Source: Atopobiaceae bacterium (GTDB taxonomy: Bacteria > Actinomycetota > Coriobacteriia > Coriobacteriales > Atopobiaceae). From it: a stretch of 64,000 nucleotides of DNA. Shown piece by piece: positions 8,216 through 17,217 of this stretch. The translations under genes and the position numbers were made by a program. Under the pieces are notes generated by a model. The model searched no databases, was not told where the DNA came from, and saw only the letters and a list, made by a program, of their open reading frames with translations. The DNA lies in NCBI GenBank assembly GCA_022655215.1, contig JALCUE010000001.1:620001-684000 (forward strand), written 5' to 3'. The first letter of the stretch is position 1. The number at the start of each line of letters is the position of its first letter.

Positions 8216-9484
8216 CTCGATCTGCTCGGCCGTGACGTTGAGCACCTGACGGGCAAGATCCTCCGCTGCGTCGGAGGCGTTCATGGTGGCCGAGAGCGTG
8301 CATATGCCGTCGAAGGTCGACACGCTGAGCTGGAAGCAGGGCCAAGCCCTCGTCGCTGCCAGGAACAACATGTCGGTCACGTGCACGTCACCGAACGACA
8401 GCTGCTCCGCCTCCGTGGCTCCGAGGTTCGTGTAAGAGACCTTCGGAATTCCCGCATTGTCCAGATAGAGGTTACGCGCTCCCTCGTATGGCAGGGCGAG
8501 TGCGGCGGCGTTGAAGAGCAAAGGTCCGCGCAGGCACTCGTCACTCGTCTTCTGGAGTCTCATCTGATGCGTCACGCGCATGAGGGCCTGGCCTAGGCTC
8601 GCCTGCTTGAACGAGGGGATGCGGCAGACATAGCTTCCCGTGAGGTTGCATATGCCGCAGGTCTGTCCCGCTCGGGCGAATCGCCTCAGGTCGACGGGGC
8701 AGGGAAGTACGACGGATTCTATGCCCGCCGCAGAGCAGATGGTGCGTCCATAGGCCGCAAGCAGCAGGTCGTTGAAGGTCGATCCAATCGCATGCGTGCG
8801 TTCGAGTGCCATTCGCACATCGTCGACTGCGATGGCCCTCGTCACGTAACGTGGGCAGGAGATTCCCTGTGCGAGGGGGAGATGGAGCTTCGTATCCACC
8901 TTGGGAAGCCTCGTCCTCTTCATCATGAGGACGGCCAGCCTCCTTGGGTCGAGGTTGGCGATCAGCTGGAGCATCGACCTGCTGGCGGGCACGGTGGGGG
9001 CGATGCCCCGCTCGTACGAGCCGGCGCCTGCCATCCGTGCATACGTGCTCGAGATGAGGCAGAGAAGCTGCTTGGCCGCCTGACCATCCGCCAGCATGTG
9101 GTTGATGACCACGACGAGCAGGTCGGGCATGTCGTCGGTCCTGATGAGTGTGATGCGAAGCTGCGGTCCCTTCGAGGGATTCAGGTGTGCGAGAAGGGCG
9201 ATGTGGCGCGTGTGCTCGCGTTCCTCGGGACCGACCTCCACTAGATGGACCATATTCGCTCGAGCGGTTGCCGACGACTTCCAATCGCAGGTCTGTTCGT
9301 CATAGCGTGCGGCCGCGACGGGCACGGCCTGTGCGATGAGGTCGACCGAATCGCGGAGGGTGTCGATGTCGAGTCTGCCGTCGAGCTCGAGGGCGAATCG
9401 GATGAGCGGTTCCTGGACCTCGCCGTAGATGTGCTGCATCCAATCGAACGGCTGGGCCATCATGGTCTTCGTATCTTCAGCCAC
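8192..9484 (-). CDS. HxxxDG-type acyltransferase (condensation/PapA-like superfamily)
   Basis: A 430-residue cytosolic protein with the active-site motif His129-x3-Asp133-Gly134 (INHMLADGQAA), typical of the CoA-dependent acyltransferase superfamily that includes NRPS condensation domains, PapA and alcohol acetyltransferases. A second-domain segment (VSYTNLGATEAEQLSFGDVH) fits the bridging region of these enzymes. The protein stands alone, with no carrier protein or adenylation domain nearby, so transfer from acyl-CoA to an alcohol or lipid hydroxyl is more likely than peptide synthesis. It is convergent with the ABC transporter (24-base overlap) and divergent from the cyclophilin. Substrate unknown. 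Confidence 0.75.
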   Translation of the reverse strand: MAEDTKTMMAQPFDWMQHIYGEVQEPLIRFALELDGRLDIDTLRDSVDLIAQAVPVAAARYDEQTCDWKSSATARANMVHLVEVGPEEREHTRHIALLAHLNPSKGPQLRITLIRTDDMPDLLVVVINHMLADGQAAKQLLCLISSTYARMAGAGSYERGIAPTVPASRSMLQLIANLDPRRLAVLMMKRTRLPKVDTKLHLPLAQGISCPRYVTRAIAVDDVRMALERTHAIGSTFNDLLLAAYGRTICSAAGIESVVLPCPVDLRRFARAGQTCGICNLTGSYVCRIPSFKQASLGQALMRVTHQMRLQKTSDECLRGPLLFNAAALALPYEGARNLYLDNAGIPKVSYTNLGATEAEQLSFGDVHVTDMLFLAATRAWPCFQLSVSTFDGICTLSATMNASDAAEDLARQVLNVTAEQIELFARQGV

Positions 9485-9645
9485 GTGTTCCTCCTGCGTG
9501 CGTCCTCTTCTCCCGTGATGAAGAACCGTACACCATGCTCATGGATAGATGGTGGTGAGCCGGCGGACGTCGACGTGGTCCAGGCCATCGGGGGATAGCA
9601 TTGGTCCTGACCAATCGGAAGACCGCGATGGGGGAGCGAGACAGC

Positions 9646-10311
9646 ATGAGGATGAGTCGTAGGCAGTTCCTGGAGATCGTCGGCGGCCTTGGGGTCATGT
9701 CGTTGCCTCTCGGCGGATGCTCCGGTTCGTCGAACACCACCTCTTCCGAGGGCGCCTCGACGGCATCGTCGGCGACGACGGATGCCACTACCGTCGCTGA
9801 CACGACCTACTCCACGGGCCTGCATCATGCCACCATCGAGGTCGCGGACTACGGGACGATCTCCGTCGAGCTCAACGCCGTCATAGCTCCCATCACCGTC
9901 GCGAACTTCGCCAAGCTCGTCAACGAGGGCTTCTATGACGGGCTGACCTTCCACCGCGTCATAAGCGGCTTCATGATCCAGGGTGGCGACCCCAACGGAA
10001 ACGGGACGGGCGGCTCAGACCAGACCATCAAGGGTGAGTTCTCCCAGAACGGCGTCGTGAACACCATCTCGCACGTTCGTGGGACCATCTCGATGGCTCG
10101 GTCGAGCTCGTATGACTCGGCCAGCTCCCAGTTCTTCATCATGCAGGCCGACAACACGTCGCTTGATGGCAGCTATGCCGCCTTCGGCCATGTCACCGAT
10201 GGCCTTGACGTCGTCGACTCCATCTGCGAGAAGGTTCCCGTCACGGACTCCAACGGCACGGTCGCGGCCGCTGACCAGCCGAAGATCACGAGCATAAGGA
10301 TGGTCGACTAG
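9646..10311 (+). CDS. Extracytoplasmic cyclophilin-type peptidyl-prolyl isomerase, Tat-type lipoprotein
   Basis: A 221-residue protein. The N-terminus MRMSRRQFLEIVGG holds a twin-arginine consensus (SRRQFL), and the hydrophobic stretch ends at a lipobox-like LGGC, so folded export by Tat followed by lipidation is predicted. A Ser/Thr-rich linker follows, then a cyclophilin domain with NFAKLVNEGFYDGLTFHRVI, FMIQGGDPNGNGTGG and SSQFFIM. It should catalyse proline isomerisation of surface proteins. The ATG at 9646 is chosen because GGGGGAG precedes it; earlier in-frame starts lack a ribosome site. The membrane gene begins 3 bases after its stop, implying co-transcription. Confidence 0.9.
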   Translation: MRMSRRQFLEIVGGLGVMSLPLGGCSGSSNTTSSEGASTASSATTDATTVADTTYSTGLHHATIEVADYGTISVELNAVIAPITVANFAKLVNEGFYDGLTFHRVISGFMIQGGDPNGNGTGGSDQTIKGEFSQNGVVNTISHVRGTISMARSSSYDSASSQFFIMQADNTSLDGSYAAFGHVTDGLDVVDSICEKVPVTDSNGTVAAADQPKITSIRMVD

Positions 10312-10314
10312 TCG

Positions 10315-10992
10315 GTGGGCGATTCCATCCATGGCGAGGACCGCCTTGCCTCCCTCGTCGATGTCGCCATCATCGTCTTCGAGTCGATCGGTCTCGTCAT
10401 CAGCTATGGCGAGCATGGCCTTGGTCTTCTCGAGTTCTATACGGAGCTCTCGAACATCCTCCTGCTCGTCTCATGCATCGTCTCCCTCGTCTCGCGCCTC
10501 ATCGCGAGGCGCCGAGGGGGTGGCATTCCCCATGCGGTCTGGGTGCTTCGCTTCGTCGCCACGGCTTGCGTCACCTTGACGTTCGTGACCGTCGTCGCCG
10601 TCCTCGCACCGATGATGTCGCGCGACGGGATCATGTCGGGCTACGTCGCCATGCTGCTCATGGGCTCGATGCTCTACATGCACCTCATCTGTCCGCTTCT
10701 CGCGATCTTCTCGTTCGTCCGACTCGAGCCCCGAGACGATGCGCGCGGCCATGAGACGCTCGTCGCGATCGCCCCCACCGTCGTCTATGCGATCGTCACG
10801 GTCACGCTCAACCTCCTTCGTGTCATCGAGGGCCCCTATCCGTTCCTGCGCGTCTACGAGCAGCCGGTCTGGGCCTCCGTCCTCTGGCTTGTCGTCATGG
10901 TCGCAGCCGCATGGGGCATCGCCGTCCTCGTCCGGAGGCTCAATGACAGATTCTCCAAGGACGGTCTCGTCAGCGCGGGACGTGGGGACTGA
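10315..10992 (+). CDS. Pr6Pr family-like integral membrane protein
   Basis: A 225-residue protein with about six hydrophobic segments and little else, starting with GTG only 3 bases after the cyclophilin stop. Features such as FYTELSNILLLVSC, a basic loop, and LICPLLAIFSF agree with the Pr6Pr (six-TM, FAR-17a/AIG1-like) group, whose function is unknown. The C-terminus is basic and cytosolic by the positive-inside rule. Operon placement with the exported cyclophilin is seen; a functional link is only a guess. Confidence 0.65.
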   Translation: MGDSIHGEDRLASLVDVAIIVFESIGLVISYGEHGLGLLEFYTELSNILLLVSCIVSLVSRLIARRRGGGIPHAVWVLRFVATACVTLTFVTVVAVLAPMMSRDGIMSGYVAMLLMGSMLYMHLICPLLAIFSFVRLEPRDDARGHETLVAIAPTVVYAIVTVTLNLLRVIEGPYPFLRVYEQPVWASVLWLVVMVAAAWGIAVLVRRLNDRFSKDGLVSAGRGD

Positions 10993-11127
10993 GCCCGCTC
11001 CATCGCTCCTCCTCATGACGGGTTCGGGTGGCCCGCATGCCGCCTCTTGGATGCGACTCGGGGATTGCTCGTACGTGCGATGCGCGGCGTTGGGTAAGGT
11101 AGCCCCAACCGTCAGGAGGGGGCTCCC

Positions 11128-12762
11128 ATGTCCAACACAGTCTCGCGGATAGAGGACAAGCTTCGCGAGCTTGGCATCGATTGCGAGCCAGGCAGGATTC
11201 ACATCGACCTCGTACCGGCCGCGCTCGTAGAGGCGGCGCTCTCACGTGGCGAAGGTCATCTCGCCGAGAACGGCTCGCTTGTGGTGAGCACCGGCAAACG
11301 TACCGGCCGCTCGCCGCACGACCGCTTCGTCGTGGATGACCCTAGCGTGCATGACCGAGTCGCCTGGGGCCCGGTCAACGAGCCCATGTCGGGGGAGCAT
11401 TTCGAGTCCGTCAAGGGCAAGGTCTGCAAGCACATGGACGATCGCGACCTCTACGTGGTCAGGGCCTTTGCGGGAGCCGATCGTGCCCATTCGAGGAAGT
11501 TCATGGTCATTTGCGAGAAGGCGTCGCAGGCCCTCTTCTGTCATCAGATGTTGGTACGGCCCAACGCCAAGGAGCTCGAGACGTACGGGGAGCCTGACTT
11601 CGTCGTCGTCGCGCTCCCGAGCCTCCTCCTCGACCCAGCGGAGGACGGCACCAACTCCGAGGCCGGCGTCATCCTGGACCTTTCGGGTCATCTCGTCGTC
11701 GTCGCCGGCACGGGCTATGCGGGCGAGATCAAGAAGGCCATCTTCTCGGTCATGAACTATCTCCTTCCTGTCGAGGATGGCGTCCTTCCCATGCACTGCT
11801 CGGCCAACATGGACCAGGCCACTGGCGAGACAGCCGTGCTCTTCGGCCTTTCGGGCACGGGCAAGACGACCCTTTCGGCCGACCCGTTCCGCCAGCTCGT
11901 CGGTGACGACGAGCACGGTTGGTCGGATGACGGCGTCTTCAACATCGAGGGAGGGTGCTACGCCAAGACCATCGACCTCGACCCTAAGGCCGAGCCTCAG
12001 ATCTATGACGCGATAACCTTCGGGAGCATGTGCGAGAACGTCGCCATCGACCGATCCTCGAGGACCCTCGACTACTCGGACGGGTCGCGTACCGAGAACA
12101 CACGTGTCGCCTATCCCGTCGATCACATCCCGAACGCCGCGGTGGATGGTCTCGGCCATGTGCCCTCGGTCGTCCTGTTCCTCGCCTGTGACGCCTTCGG
12201 CGTCCTCCCTCCCATCTCGCGTCTCTCGCGTGACGCCGCGATGTACCACTTCCTCATGGGGTTCACCTCGAAGGTCGCGGGCACAGAGCAGGGTGTCGAC
12301 GAGCCACAACCCACGTTCTCGGCGCTCTTCGGAGAGCCTTTCATGCCGCTTGACCCGGTCGTCTACGCCCACATGCTTGGCGAGAGGATCGATTCCAACA
12401 ACGTGCGCGTCTACCTCGTCAACACGGGTTGGACCGGAGGGGCCTATGGTACCGGTCATAGGATCAAGCTCTCCGTCACGCGTTATCTTGTCACCGCAGC
12501 CCTCTCCAACACCATCGGTGACGGTGGATGGCGCCACGACGACCGGCTCAACGTCGACGTTCCGCTCGACTGCCCGTTCGTCAAGCACCGCATGCTCGAT
12601 CCCAGGAACACGTGGGAGGACAGTGCTGCCTACGACGTCGCAGCCGACGGACTCGTCCGCATGTTCCAGAAGAGGTGCTCGGAGCGCTATCCCTCCCTCG
12701 AGGAGGACATCGTCGCCGCTGGCCCGCACCCTGCCATCCCTGGTGCTGATGTCCGCGTCTGA
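11128..12762 (+). CDS. pckA: Phosphoenolpyruvate carboxykinase (ATP)
   Basis: A 544-residue cytosolic enzyme interconverting oxaloacetate + ATP and PEP + CO2 + ADP. It shows the kinase-1a P-loop GLSGTGKTTLSADP near residue 240, the metal/phosphate segment NIEGGCYAKTIDL, RTENTRVAYPVDHIPNA and NTGWTGGAYGTGHRI, all typical of ATP-type PckA. Length agrees with the family (about 530-550). AGGAGGGGG precedes the ATG. In a fermentative anaerobe it probably runs as the ATP-forming carboxylation of PEP towards succinate or fumarate. It faces pta, with a shared hairpin between the two stop codons. Confidence 0.96.
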   Translation: MSNTVSRIEDKLRELGIDCEPGRIHIDLVPAALVEAALSRGEGHLAENGSLVVSTGKRTGRSPHDRFVVDDPSVHDRVAWGPVNEPMSGEHFESVKGKVCKHMDDRDLYVVRAFAGADRAHSRKFMVICEKASQALFCHQMLVRPNAKELETYGEPDFVVVALPSLLLDPAEDGTNSEAGVILDLSGHLVVVAGTGYAGEIKKAIFSVMNYLLPVEDGVLPMHCSANMDQATGETAVLFGLSGTGKTTLSADPFRQLVGDDEHGWSDDGVFNIEGGCYAKTIDLDPKAEPQIYDAITFGSMCENVAIDRSSRTLDYSDGSRTENTRVAYPVDHIPNAAVDGLGHVPSVVLFLACDAFGVLPPISRLSRDAAMYHFLMGFTSKVAGTEQGVDEPQPTFSALFGEPFMPLDPVVYAHMLGERIDSNNVRVYLVNTGWTGGAYGTGHRIKLSVTRYLVTAALSNTIGDGGWRHDDRLNVDVPLDCPFVKHRMLDPRNTWEDSAAYDVAADGLVRMFQKRCSERYPSLEEDIVAAGPHPAIPGADVRV

Positions 12763-12788
12763 CCTCCGACGGCTTGGAGCGAACATGA

Positions 12789-12824
12789 GAGGAGGGCGCC
12801 TCGTCTTCACGGGATGCCCTCCTC
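12789..12824. terminator. Bidirectional hairpin between pckA and pta
   Basis: GAGGAGGGC at 12789-12797 pairs perfectly with GCCCTCCTC at 12816-12824 around an 18-base loop. It lies between two convergent stop codons, the expected place for a shared terminator. Flanking U-runs are weak in both directions. Confidence 0.55.
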
Positions 12825-12861
12825 GTTCGTGCGTGTCTGCACTCCCTTGCCTGTCAGACGG

Positions 12862-13839
12862 TCACTCCGCCATCTGGGCCTGGACCGCCGTGATCGCGAT
12901 GACGCCCACGATGTCGTTTGCGGAGCAGCCACGGGAGAGGTCATTCACGGGCTTGGCGATACCCTGGAGCAGGGGACCATAGGCCTCGGCCTTGCCAAGA
13001 CGCTGGACGAGCTTGTAGCCGATGTTGCCGGCGTCGAGGTTCGGGAAGACGAGTACGTTGGCATGGCCGGCGACCTTGGAGTCGGGGGCCTTCAGGGATG
13101 CGACCTCAGGAATGAGGGCGGCGTCGAGCTGTAGCTCCCCATCGCACGCGAGCTCGGGAGCCTTCTCGGAGACGGCCGTGGCCGCGTCGCGGACCTTCTC
13201 GACGTACTCGCCCTTCGCGGAGCCCTTGGTCGAGTAGGAGAGCATGGCGACCTTGGGCTCGGTGCCCATGAAGGCCTTCCAGGTCGCTCCGCAGGAGATG
13301 GCGATCTCGGAAAGCTGGTCCGAGTCAGGGTACTCGTTGAGGCCGATGTCGGAGAAGAGGAACGTGCCGTTCTGCCCGAGCTCGCAATCGGGGACGCAGA
13401 CCATCATGAAGCCGGAGACGAGCTTGGTTCCTGGGGCCGTCTTGATGATCTGGAGTGCGGGGCGAAGCGTATTCGCCGTGGAGTGGCAGGCACCTGAGAC
13501 GAGGCCGTCGGCGTCGCCCATCTTGACCATCATCATGCCGAAGTACGTGTTGTCGTTCACGGTCTCCATGGCCTGCTCGAGCGTCATGCCCTTCTTCGCT
13601 CGCAGCTCGGCGAGCTTGGCGGCATAGGCATCGTGCTTGTCGGAGGTCTTGGGATCGATGACGGTCGCGCCGTCGACATGGATGGTCGCGGGGTCGCCGA
13701 GGATGACGAGCTTCGCGAGTCCCTCCTGGATGACGACCTTGGCCGCATCGATGGTGCGTGGGTCCTCGCCCTCCGGAAGGACGATGGTCTTGAGGTCTGC
13801 CTTCGCGGTCGACTTCATCCGATCAAGAAAGTCACTCAT
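12862..13839 (-). CDS. pta: Phosphate acetyltransferase
   Basis: A 325-residue enzyme converting acetyl-CoA and phosphate into acetyl phosphate, the first step of ATP-yielding acetate formation. The sequence is the short class I form without the N-terminal DRTGG domain: IVLPEGEDPRTIDAA, MGDADGLVSGACHSTANTLRPALQ, the active-site segment FLFSDIGLNEYPD and VLVFPNLDAGNIGYKLVQR are all typical. Acetate kinase is not adjacent, although pta and ackA are often paired. The minus-strand leader contains TATAAT at complement(13923..13928), a possible -10 box about 85 bases before the start. Confidence 0.96.
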   Translation of the reverse strand: MSDFLDRMKSTAKADLKTIVLPEGEDPRTIDAAKVVIQEGLAKLVILGDPATIHVDGATVIDPKTSDKHDAYAAKLAELRAKKGMTLEQAMETVNDNTYFGMMMVKMGDADGLVSGACHSTANTLRPALQIIKTAPGTKLVSGFMMVCVPDCELGQNGTFLFSDIGLNEYPDSDQLSEIAISCGATWKAFMGTEPKVAMLSYSTKGSAKGEYVEKVRDAATAVSEKAPELACDGELQLDAALIPEVASLKAPDSKVAGHANVLVFPNLDAGNIGYKLVQRLGKAEAYGPLLQGIAKPVNDLSRGCSANDIVGVIAITAVQAQMAE

Positions 13840-13922
13840 GGACGCTCCCTAACCTTGGATTTTCCATTACTCGCGTCCGGGCTTTGTGCACGTCGCCTGG
13901 GCGTTTCCCAACACAGGCTCTC

Positions 13923-13928
13923 ATTATA
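13923..13928 (-). promoter_or_regulatory. Candidate -10 box for pta
   Basis: The minus strand reads TATAAT here, 84 to 89 bases upstream of the pta start codon, in the divergent region between pta and glf. No clear -35 lies at the right spacing, so this is only a candidate. Confidence 0.3.
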
Positions 13929-14058
13929 GTTACGCGTGATAGAATCTCCTTCGAGATCGAGCTGTGGGCTTCGTGCGTACACCTCGATTTCTTTGTGAAA
14001 GCGGCCTTTAGTTCCTGTGCGTCGGCCGTGGTCCCATCGGATGCGTGAGAGGAACTTG

Positions 14059-15261
14059 ATGTCTGTAGCAAGCGGTCTTCCTGAGGGTTTCAACCCTCAG
14101 AGCTATGACATGATCGTCGTCGGTGCCGGCTATGCGGGTGCCGTGTGTGCGAGGAGCCTCGCCGAGGCTCAGGGCTGGCACGTCTGCGTGCTCGAGCGCC
14201 GCGATCACATCGCAGGCAACGCATATGACCATCTCGATGATGCCGGCATTCTCGTCCACGAGTATGGCCCGCACATCTATCACACCGAGGACGACCGCGT
14301 CCACCAGTTCCTCTCCCGCTTCACGGAGTGGACTGACTACCAGCACAAGGTTCTTGCCAACATCAACGGCAAGCTCATGCCGGTGCCCTTCAACCACACG
14401 TCCCTGAAGCTCGCCTTCGGTGACGAGAGGGGGGAGCGCCTCTACCAGAAGCTCATCGCGACCTTCGGCGAGAACAAGAAGGTCCCCATCATGGAGCTGA
14501 GGGAGAAGAACGACCCCGAGCTCACCGAGGTCGCCGATTACGTGTATGAGAACGTCTTCCTCCATTACACGATGAAGCAGTGGGGCAAGACCCCCGACCA
14601 GATCGACCCCGCGATCACGGGCCGCGTACCCGTCTTCGTAGGCGATGACGATCGTTACTTCCCTCGCGTCGCACACCAGGGCATGCCCAAGGACGGCTAC
14701 ACCAAGCTGTTCGAGCGTCTTCTCGACCATGACCTGATCGATGTCTTCCTCGACGTCGACGCCCGCGACCTCCTCTCGATCGGGGATTCGTATGCCATGG
14801 TCTCAGGCAAGCCCTTCGGTGGTGAGATCGTGTACACGGGTCCCCTCGACGAGCTCTTCGACCTCGACCTTGGAGCGCTTCCGTACCGCACCCTCGACAT
14901 GGAGTTCGAGACGCTTCCCCAGGACCAGTTCCAGCCCGTGGGAACCGTGAACTACACGACGAGCGAGGACTTCACCCGCATCACCGAGTTCAAGAACATG
15001 ACCGGCCAGGTCGTTCCCGGCAAGACCACCATCATGCGCGAGTACTCGAAGGCCTACGAGCCCGGCAGCGGTGAGACGCCCTACTACGCCATCCTCGAGC
15101 CCGAGACGAAGGCCCTCTACAAGAAGTATCTCGACCGCGTGCGTACCATCTCGAACTTCCATCCGGTCGGAAGGCTCGCGGAGTATCGCTACTACGATAT
15201 GGACGGCGTCGTCGCATCCGCGCTCGACGTCTCCGACGAACTCGTGGCTGCACATTCCTAG
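14059..15261 (+). CDS. glf: UDP-galactopyranose mutase
   Basis: A 400-residue flavoenzyme that converts UDP-galactopyranose to UDP-galactofuranose. The FAD-binding start DMIVVGAGYAGAVCARSLAE, HIAGNAYDH, HEYGPHIYHT and the later YVYENVFLHYTMKQWGKTP and NYTTSEDFTRITEFKNM blocks are diagnostic. GAGAGGAA precedes the ATG at 14059. The next gene, 42 bases on, is a GT2 glycosyltransferase, so the pair probably makes a galactofuranose-containing cell-surface glycan. Confidence 0.95.
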   Translation: MSVASGLPEGFNPQSYDMIVVGAGYAGAVCARSLAEAQGWHVCVLERRDHIAGNAYDHLDDAGILVHEYGPHIYHTEDDRVHQFLSRFTEWTDYQHKVLANINGKLMPVPFNHTSLKLAFGDERGERLYQKLIATFGENKKVPIMELREKNDPELTEVADYVYENVFLHYTMKQWGKTPDQIDPAITGRVPVFVGDDDRYFPRVAHQGMPKDGYTKLFERLLDHDLIDVFLDVDARDLLSIGDSYAMVSGKPFGGEIVYTGPLDELFDLDLGALPYRTLDMEFETLPQDQFQPVGTVNYTTSEDFTRITEFKNMTGQVVPGKTTIMREYSKAYEPGSGETPYYAILEPETKALYKKYLDRVRTISNFHPVGRLAEYRYYDMDGVVASALDVSDELVAAHS

Positions 15262-15303
15262 GACACGTTTCCCACACCGACGATCGATGAGGGCGCTCAA
15301 GTC

Positions 15304-16338
15304 ATGAACAAGACCATCTCTTTCGGTATTCCGTGCTACAACTCCGCCGAGTATATGGACCACTGCATCACCTCTATCCTCGAGGGGTCGGACTATGCCT
15401 CCGACGTCGAGGTCGTCATCGTCGATGACGGCTCGACCAAGGACGACACGCCCTCCAAGGCTGACGAGTGGGCATCGCGCTACCCCGACCTCGTCAAGGC
15501 GGTCCATCAGGAGAACGGCGGACATGGCATCGCGGTCCTCTCGGCGCTCAAGGCCGCCGAGGGAACGTACTTCAAGATCGTCGACTCCGATGACTGGCTC
15601 GACGGCGAGGCCCTGCGTCAGCTCCTGTCCCGCCTGAGGACCTTCATCGGCCATGACACCCGCGTCGACCTCGTCATCACGAACTACGTCTACGAGCATG
15701 TCGAGGACGGCAAGCAGAACGTCGTCGACTACCGCTATGCGCTCCATCGCGGCAAGATCATGACGTGGGACAAGATCGGTCACTTCAACATGACCCAGAA
15801 CCTGCTCATGCACTCGCTGTGCTATCGTACCGATGTCCTACGTGCGGGCGGCATCCCCATGCCCCCGCATACGTTCTATGTCGACAACATCTATGCCTAT
15901 GTCCCCCTGCCACGCTGCAAGACCCTTTACTACCTCGACGTGGACCTCTATCGCTACTTCATCGGCCGCGAGGACCAGTCCGTGAACGAGACCGTCATGA
16001 TCAGCCGCATCGACCAGCAGCTCAGGATCACGCGGATCATGATGGACGCCTACCACCTCTATGACGACGTCGACTCGCCCAAGCTCCGCAGCTACATGAT
16101 CGGCTACTTCACCCTCATGATGGCCGTGTGCAGCGTGTTCAGCCGCATGTCCGACAAGCCGGACGCCATGGAGAACTGCGAGGCGCTCTGGGAGCACCTC
16201 AAGCGCTACGACAAGCGCATGTATCGTCGAGCGAGGATGGGTGCCGTGGGCACGGCGACGAACCTCCCCACGAAGGTGGGGGAGAAGTTCACCATCGGCA
16301 TCTATCGCGTGGCGCAGAAGCTCGTCAAGTTCAACTAG
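15304..16338 (+). CDS. GT2 family glycosyltransferase
   Basis: A 344-residue GT-A glycosyltransferase. The N-terminus SFGIPCYNSAEYMDHCITSI, the nucleotide site VVIVDDGSTKDDT and the DxD-like metal motif in KIVDSDDWLDGEAL are typical of GT2. No strong membrane span is seen. Following glf, it is a good candidate for using UDP-Galf or another sugar nucleotide in surface polysaccharide assembly. The acceptor is unknown. It converges on the HAD gene with 24 bases between the stop codons. Confidence 0.88.
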   Translation: MNKTISFGIPCYNSAEYMDHCITSILEGSDYASDVEVVIVDDGSTKDDTPSKADEWASRYPDLVKAVHQENGGHGIAVLSALKAAEGTYFKIVDSDDWLDGEALRQLLSRLRTFIGHDTRVDLVITNYVYEHVEDGKQNVVDYRYALHRGKIMTWDKIGHFNMTQNLLMHSLCYRTDVLRAGGIPMPPHTFYVDNIYAYVPLPRCKTLYYLDVDLYRYFIGREDQSVNETVMISRIDQQLRITRIMMDAYHLYDDVDSPKLRSYMIGYFTLMMAVCSVFSRMSDKPDAMENCEALWEHLKRYDKRMYRRARMGAVGTATNLPTKVGEKFTIGIYRVAQKLVKFN

Positions 16339-16362
16339 GCTGCCAGATTCAGCCAGGCCGGG

Positions 16363-17208
16363 TCACGCACGGGGATGGTCCGGGGCCAGGAAGCGCTCGA
16401 AGACCTCTCCCATGATTCCCTCGTCGCAGTCTGCCGCGCAGACGTAGTCGCAGCTCGGTCGCACGTCCGGAGTCACGCCTGCCGTGCCCACGCCGAGACC
16501 GGCATCCTGTATGAGCGTGAGGTCGTTGAACGAGTCCCCGCAGCCGATCGTCTCGTCCATCGGGATGTCGAGAAGGTCCGCCAACCTGGCGAGCCCGCTT
16601 CCCTTGTCCACTCCCTTGGGGCAGAACTCGATGTATCGGTCAGACGAGTAGACCACCTCGGTCTCGGAGGCGAGTCGGCCGTGCCCCAGCTCGTCAAGCG
16701 TGTCTCCCACCTCGTGCAGCCGTTCGAAGTCGTCCGACTGGATGAGGCACTTCGCTATGGGCTGACCCTTGAGGAAGCCGAGGTCGTTGCCCTCGAACTC
16801 GCTCACCAACATGCGTCCCTCGAGGAAGCGCCGCTCGCTCTCGTTCATGTCGTGGAGCCAGACAGGGCCGTTGAGCACGTAGACATGGAACAGCATCTTG
16901 AGCTCCCGTGAGAGCTCGAAGGCCTCCTCGGCCAGCTCGAGCGGCATCGTGCGCGAATAGACGACCTCCTCGTCCGGCACATGCGTGATGCAGCCGCCGT
17001 TGTATGAGATGACGTATTCGGGGACGAGCCCCGCATCGACGAGCGGAGCGAGCGTCATCATGATCGAGTCGAAACCTCGGCCGCTTGCCGGGACGAACTC
17101 GATCCCATTCGTCTCCATGGACCTCACGGCCCTCAGGTTCTCGGCCGGGATGGAATGGTCCCGGGCGAGGAACGTCTCGTCCATGTCACTGGCGACTAGT
17201 CGGTACAT
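16363..17208 (-). CDS. HAD superfamily Cof-type phosphatase
   Basis: A 281-residue protein of the Cof/YbiV subgroup of haloacid-dehalogenase-like phosphatases. The nucleophile motif is ASDMDETFLARD (first Asp in DMDET), motif II is VPASGRG, and the motif IV acidic region is IGCGDSFNDLTLI. These enzymes dephosphorylate sugar phosphates, FMN or PLP with low specificity. Its start is 9 bases after the P1 peptidase stop, making it the last gene of a four-gene operon. Confidence 0.88.
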   Translation of the reverse strand: MYRLVASDMDETFLARDHSIPAENLRAVRSMETNGIEFVPASGRGFDSIMMTLAPLVDAGLVPEYVISYNGGCITHVPDEEVVYSRTMPLELAEEAFELSRELKMLFHVYVLNGPVWLHDMNESERRFLEGRMLVSEFEGNDLGFLKGQPIAKCLIQSDDFERLHEVGDTLDELGHGRLASETEVVYSSDRYIEFCPKGVDKGSGLARLADLLDIPMDETIGCGDSFNDLTLIQDAGLGVGTAGVTPDVRPSCDYVCAADCDEGIMGEVFERFLAPDHPRA

Positions 17209-17217
17209 GCTTCTCCT

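Noticed and set aside
11242-12810. 522-residue minus-strand open frame opposite pckA
   Set aside because: Antisense to a fully conserved PckA; no domain or ribosome site is visible.
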